From NCBI GenBank assembly GCA_937889205.1, contig CALARN010000168.1, forward strand, positions 1 to 10,767: DNA of 10,767 nucleotides, in the 5' to 3' direction. The notes beneath the pieces were generated by a model. It was not told where the DNA came from. It was given only the letters and a program-made list of their open reading frames with translations, and searched no databases. The translations under genes and the position numbers were made by a program. This document shows, piece by piece, positions 7,483 to 10,767 of the stretch (positions within the stretch are counted from its first letter, which is position 1; each line of letters starts with the position of its first letter). Origin of the DNA: an uncultured bacterium (GTDB taxonomy: Bacteria; Patescibacteriota; Dojkabacteria; B142; OLB20).

Positions 7483-8322
7483 ATGCAAGATAACTCTACA
7501 CAAAGTAGTAGTACTGAAGTAGCTACTGTTAAGGTTGATACTGATACAAATATTCCAACTCATACTAATGTTTCAAAGAATGTTTCAGTTAAAGAAACAA
7601 AAAAAGGAGGTACGGGTAAATGTTTATTAATTGGCTGTGTTGTACTTATACTTTGCTGTGTTGTTACATTTGGAGGTATTTTTGCATTATTTAAGTTTGG
7701 CGGTGCTGCTGTTTTATCTTCACAGACAGAACCCGATGCTACTTTAACAAGACTTACTTCTATTACTCAAGTAGAGCAAGAATTCGAAACTCTAGAGATA
7801 AAAACAGAATTTCTACCTGAAAATCCATCACAAGAAATGACTAGCATTGCATTATCTGAAAAACAATTGTTGGCGGTGTTATTTAAAAATTTTAACGTAA
7901 AAGAAAATCTTAATGCCTTTGGTGTAGATATGGAGCCGGATAGAATCAAATTAGAAGCTAATCTTGGAGTCATTTATGCAAATTTTGAGCCTAATGAACA
8001 AGCTGCCAGCTTTCAAGGATTAGACGAAATGTATGTTAGTGTAGATATCTCAGTAATTGCGAGTGGTAAAGAATTCTTAGTGAATAAGGTATCCTTAGGA
8101 AATAGTATTTTAGATTCATTATTAGGAGATACCATTGCAACTTCTGTTGAAACTTTTCTAAATGAGGGATTCATAGGGAATTCAGAATCGGACATCGATA
8201 TTGAAAGAATAGATATACTCAAAGATAAACTAGTAATGCTAGTTTCTACTACCTCACCAGCAGTTACTGGCATTGAAGAGAATATTGATGAAACTAATCT
8301 AAACTTGGATTTTACTAAATAG
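7483..8322 (+). CDS. Single-pass membrane protein of unknown function
   Basis: A 279-residue protein with a Ser/Thr/Val-rich cytoplasmic N-terminus (1 to about 44), a KKGGTGK turn and one membrane helix (about 47-70) holding four cysteines (47, 52, 58, 59). An external domain of about 200 residues follows. There is no lipobox. The external part has the pattern SIALSEKQLLAVLF, then alternating strands, then VNKVSLGNSILDSLLGDTI and a closing strand. This loosely recalls membrane-anchored YpmS/DUF2140-type proteins, but that is a pattern impression only. The ATG at 7483 has a plausible promoter and no Shine-Dalgarno motif. A strong GGAGG (7606-7610) lies inside the gene just before the membrane-helix codons. 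The stop TAG is 2 nt before the peptidase ATG, so the two are probably cotranscribed. Confidence 0.82.
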   Translation: MQDNSTQSSSTEVATVKVDTDTNIPTHTNVSKNVSVKETKKGGTGKCLLIGCVVLILCCVVTFGGIFALFKFGGAAVLSSQTEPDATLTRLTSITQVEQEFETLEIKTEFLPENPSQEMTSIALSEKQLLAVLFKNFNVKENLNAFGVDMEPDRIKLEANLGVIYANFEPNEQAASFQGLDEMYVSVDISVIASGKEFLVNKVSLGNSILDSLLGDTIATSVETFLNEGFIGNSESDIDIERIDILKDKLVMLVSTTSPAVTGIEENIDETNLNLDFTK

Positions 8323-8324
8323 AA

Positions 8325-9272
8325 ATGAAAACGCCCTATGACATTTATGATGCGTATAAATCAGAAATGTTAACTGTGGGTTCTGGGCACAAGATATATG
8401 TTGAACAAGCTGGTAATCCTAATGGACAGCCAGTCATCAACTTCCATGGGGGACCTGGCGGTTTATGTAAACCGAAAAATCGCCGATTTTTTAATCCTGA
8501 GAAGTATCGAGTCATTTTGTTTGATCAACGAGGCTGTGGTAAGTCTGAATATACTGATTTACTCAAAGATAACACCACTCAAGACTTAATTAATGATGCC
8601 GAGCAAATTCGCAAGCATTTAGGCATTGAGACTTGGCATGTCTTTGGATGTAGTTGGGGCTCAACATTAGCTTTAGCATATAGTTAACAGTATCCGCAAA
8701 GAGTCAAAAGTTTAATAGTTAGAGGTATATATTTTGGTTCAAAAGCTGAAAATGACTGGTTGTTTGGTGGCGGAGCTGAAAAGTTCTTTCCAGAAAAGTT
8801 TCAAGAATTGGATGAGATTATGAAGCTTCAGGGCTTAGTAGTAAATACAGAGAACATTGCGAAATTAGTCTTCGCAGATGACAAAGACATAGCCTATAAA
8901 GCAGCAAAATTGTCTGATGATTGGGAGGGGGCAGTATATTTGTTTGAACCTGAATCTGAAGAAGTTGAATCAATAGAAATTGATAAAAATGAACTTCTAA
9001 ATAGCAAGAGGGTGATGTTTCATTACTCTCAGAACAACTGCTTTTTAAGAAATTGCCAATTATTAGAAAATGCTCACAAACTCAAAGGAATCCCTACAGC
9101 TATAGTTCAAGGCAGATATGATTTAGTTTGCCCTTTTGAAACTGCTTGGAAATTATCTCAGGCTCTACCAAATGCTGAGTTCAAAATTATTAACGCAGGT
9201 GGTCATAGTAGTAATGATGCTGCTACTAGCTCCGCTTTAGTTGATTTTACAGATAGATTCGCAAATCTATAA
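8325..9272 (+). pseudogene. pip: Proline iminopeptidase (alpha/beta hydrolase, S33), interrupted by one in-frame TAA
   Basis: Proline iminopeptidase removes N-terminal proline from peptides in the cytoplasm. The frame covers 315 codons, the usual family length, but codon 121 is TAA (8685-8687); both sides are in the same frame. Before the stop are HGGPGG (41-46, oxyanion hole), DQRGCGKS (67-74) and the nucleophile elbow GCSWGS with Ser110. After it come QYPQRVKSLIVRGI, the cap region, GRYDLVCPFETAW with Asp266 and GGHSSND with His294. The stop sits where relatives have Gln in LAYAQ, so one CAA to TAA change explains it. A terminated 120-residue product would have the Ser but not the Asp, the His or the cap, and should be inactive. 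The rest of the gene has not visibly decayed, so the change is recent, a strain variant or a sequencing error. The ATG is 2 nt after the upstream TAG. Confidence 0.9.
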
Positions 9273-9278
9273 TTTGCG
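9260..9278. terminator. Possible weak bidirectional terminator between convergent genes
   Basis: A perfect 7-bp stem, CGCAAAT (9260-9266) with loop CTATA and ATTTGCG (9272-9278), spans the peptidase stop codon and the 7-bp gap before the stop of the synthetase gene. No clean U-tract follows on either strand (only a scattered TTATGGTTTTA on the plus side), so rho-independent activity would be weak. Confidence 0.35.
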
Positions 9279-9279
9279 C

Positions 9280-10767
9280 TTATGGTTTTACAAAAAGCTT
9301 GATATCTACTGCCACAGCTCTGTCAGCATTTAGTAAGATAGGATTGATATCCATTGATGCTACTTGTGGATATAGCAATACCAGCTTTTGAACTGCTTCT
9401 ATAGCATCAATTAGTTTTGTAAATGCCAAAGGAGCTTGTCCTCTTACACCGTGAACAATTTGCGATACTTTTGTAGTATTAAACGCAGTCTCAGCTTCTT
9501 GTCTGTTTATTGGAACAAGTATGTGGGCGATGTCTTTATATACTTCAGTATAAATTCCACCTTTACCAGTAATAATTAAGTGCCCAAAACCTTTACCATT
9601 ATCTGCATATACCCCTGCTCCACCATCTCTATTTGCACCAATAAAGATTTCTTCTTGGTATTTAATCATCTCTTGAATTAATATTTGAGGATTATTGTTA
9701 CCGGTAGCTTTAGTTACAGTATTAACTAGCTCATTATAGGCGTTTTCAAGTTCAATCTCGTTTTGTAAGTTTACAAAAACAGCCTTGAAATCTGTTTTGT
9801 GAGCAAGTAATTCATTTGGTGCTTTAATCACAACAGGATAATGCTCAGCAGCGAATTCTTTTGCTTCAACTAGATTACATGCCAAAAGCTGCTTGGGCGT
9901 ATCTAAGCCTACCTCTACAGCAATTCTAGCTATTAAGTCATCAGGTACAGACACCTGCTCATCTTTTTTTAATAAAGCGGTAATTTCATCTGAGTATTTA
10001 CCCTGATTAATAGTATTATCAACGAAGCTATATTTTTGTTTTGCGGCAGCTAAGTCTCTGTTATTCAGGGTATTTCCATATTTAACTAAGTCTGCAATTG
10101 ATTTAACGGCCATAACGACTTCATCAAAAACTGGTACTTGGGCATCATTCATTCTCTCGATACCAATTGAAACATACTTTTCACCTAAGAACACTGTAAA
10201 CACTGGTTTTGTTGTTGATTTCTTCAAACGAATAATCATTTTTGCTGTATCTTCAATTTGTGTGATGAATTGAGGAGTAACTATATACATAATCATATCA
10301 ACAGCAGGATCTTGCAAAACAATATTTGTGGCAGCTAAATATCGCTCAGCTAATGCATCCCCTAGAATATCAACGGGATTACTGACACTTGCAGCTGCGG
10401 GTAATGTTTTTTTTAATTCAGACTTAGTGTAATCACTAAGCTCAGCTAATTGTAGATTTTCTTGAATAATTGCATCGGTAGCCATAATACCTGGTCCCCC
10501 GGCATTAGTAATAATGGCAATACGATTACCTTGGGGAATGTGAGAACGGGAAAAGGACATAAAATTACTCATCATTTCAGCCATTGAATTGACTTCAATT
10601 AAAGGGCTTTGATTAATCGCTGCTGATATTGTCTCTACCGAACCTGCCATTGAGCCTGTATGAGAACTAATAGCTTTGACAGCTGCATTAGTTTTTCCGG
10701 GCTTGAATAAGATAATCGGCTTTATGACTTCGTTTGTATTAAGGTATTTTAGTAAGCTGTATCCTTC
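9280..10767 (-). CDS. ADP-forming acetate/acyl-CoA synthetase, fused alpha-beta, N-terminal part outside the window
   Basis: This cytoplasmic enzyme interconverts acyl-CoA, ADP and phosphate with acid, CoA and ATP; in fermenters it usually makes ATP. The frame is open to the right edge, giving 495 visible residues of the roughly 700 of a fused protein; the CoA-binding domain is missing. The ATG at 10650 is internal, because the preceding codons match the family. SSHTGSMAG carries the phospho-histidine (visible His36, 10660-10662; His257-alpha in archaeal ACD). Then come the ligase domain with TNAGGPG (87-93), NPVDILGDA and TPQF, and an ATP-grasp beta part with VVIKAP (Lys315), AHKTD (His323, like His71-beta), TGKGGIYTEVYKD and MDINPI. 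The usual HK(S/T)DxGGV is HKTDFKAV here, and the segment before GKGG is longer than usual (RDGGAGVYADNGKG). The substrate is unproven. Confidence 0.92.
   Translation of the reverse strand, partial: EGYSLLKYLNTNEVIKPIILFKPGKTNAAVKAISSHTGSMAGSVETISAAINQSPLIEVNSMAEMMSNFMSFSRSHIPQGNRIAIITNAGGPGIMATDAIIQENLQLAELSDYTKSELKKTLPAAASVSNPVDILGDALAERYLAATNIVLQDPAVDMIMYIVTPQFITQIEDTAKMIIRLKKSTTKPVFTVFLGEKYVSIGIERMNDAQVPVFDEVVMAVKSIADLVKYGNTLNNRDLAAAKQKYSFVDNTINQGKYSDEITALLKKDEQVSVPDDLIARIAVEVGLDTPKQLLACNLVEAKEFAAEHYPVVIKAPNELLAHKTDFKAVFVNLQNEIELENAYNELVNTVTKATGNNNPQILIQEMIKYQEEIFIGANRDGGAGVYADNGKGFGHLIITGKGGIYTEVYKDIAHILVPINRQEAETAFNTTKVSQIVHGVRGQAPLAFTKLIDAIEAVQKLVLLYPQVASMDINPILLNADRAVAVDIKLFVKP

Noticed and set aside
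8685..8687. Reassignment of TAA to Gln as an explanation of the peptidase interruption
   Set aside because: TAA is the natural stop of the 2364, 3294, LCP, rnhA, antiporter and acyl-CoA synthetase genes, so it works as a stop in this genome.
8760..9272. Separate gene for the downstream half of the peptidase, starting at TTG 8760
   Set aside because: The TTG is an internal Leu codon, homology continues upstream of it to the TAA, and there is no start signal. It is the second part of the broken pip gene.
10648..10650. ATG at 10650 as the true start of the acyl-CoA synthetase
   Set aside because: The frame stays open to 10767 and encodes the conserved phospho-histidine motif SHTG just upstream, so this Met is internal.
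1..10767. Reassignment of TGA to Gly (as in Gracilibacteria/SR1), suggested because no gene here stops with TGA
   Set aside because: All conserved proteins are full length or open without in-frame TGA, and their conserved glycines use GGN codons. About eight stops are too few to read much from missing TGA.
1..10767. Search for CRISPR arrays, transposases, phage or defence genes
   Set aside because: No regularly spaced repeats, terminal inverted repeats or related protein motifs were seen; the genes are ordinary housekeeping types plus two orphans.

Overview
The window is a compact, AT-rich bacterial chromosome segment with short intergenic gaps, one tRNA and no mobile element, phage gene or CRISPR array that I can see. 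The gene mix (a P-type cation pump, a LytR-CpsA-Psr wall enzyme, a KefB-type antiporter, an ADP-forming acyl-CoA synthetase) and the missing Shine-Dalgarno motifs would suit a small-genome, fermentative, walled bacterium such as a Patescibacteria/CPR member. That assignment is an inference with modest support, because no ribosomal or other marker gene is present. The genes read through normally with the standard bacterial code.

Layout, left to right. 1-2165 (+): a type II P-type cation ATPase whose N-terminus lies outside the window. 2364-2903 (+) and 2923-3294 (-): two convergent unrecognised proteins. 3295-3497: no gene, only promoter-like motifs. 3498-3586 (-): tRNA-Ser(GGA) with its own promoter. 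3637-7381 (-): a co-directional block whose transcription order is a CPA2 cation/proton antiporter with a TrkA-N domain, then RNase HI, then an LCP-family wall enzyme; the last two overlap by one base. 7382-7482: a divergent promoter region. 7483-9272 (+): a membrane-anchored protein of unknown function, followed 2 nt later by a proline iminopeptidase gene broken by one in-frame TAA. 9280-10767 (-): the C-terminal two thirds of a fused ADP-forming acetate/acyl-CoA synthetase, running off the right edge.

Working together: the pump and antiporter handle cation and pH homeostasis, the LCP protein attaches polymers to the cell envelope, RNase HI removes RNA-DNA hybrids, and the acyl-CoA synthetase makes ATP from acyl-CoA, as expected in a fermenter. 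They do not form one dedicated pathway, and I did not find a convincing new multi-gene system. The points most worth a second look are the single nonsense codon in an otherwise intact peptidase gene, the absence of Shine-Dalgarno motifs at every start while GGAGG occurs inside genes, the AT-rich inverted repeats over several promoters, and two orphan proteins.
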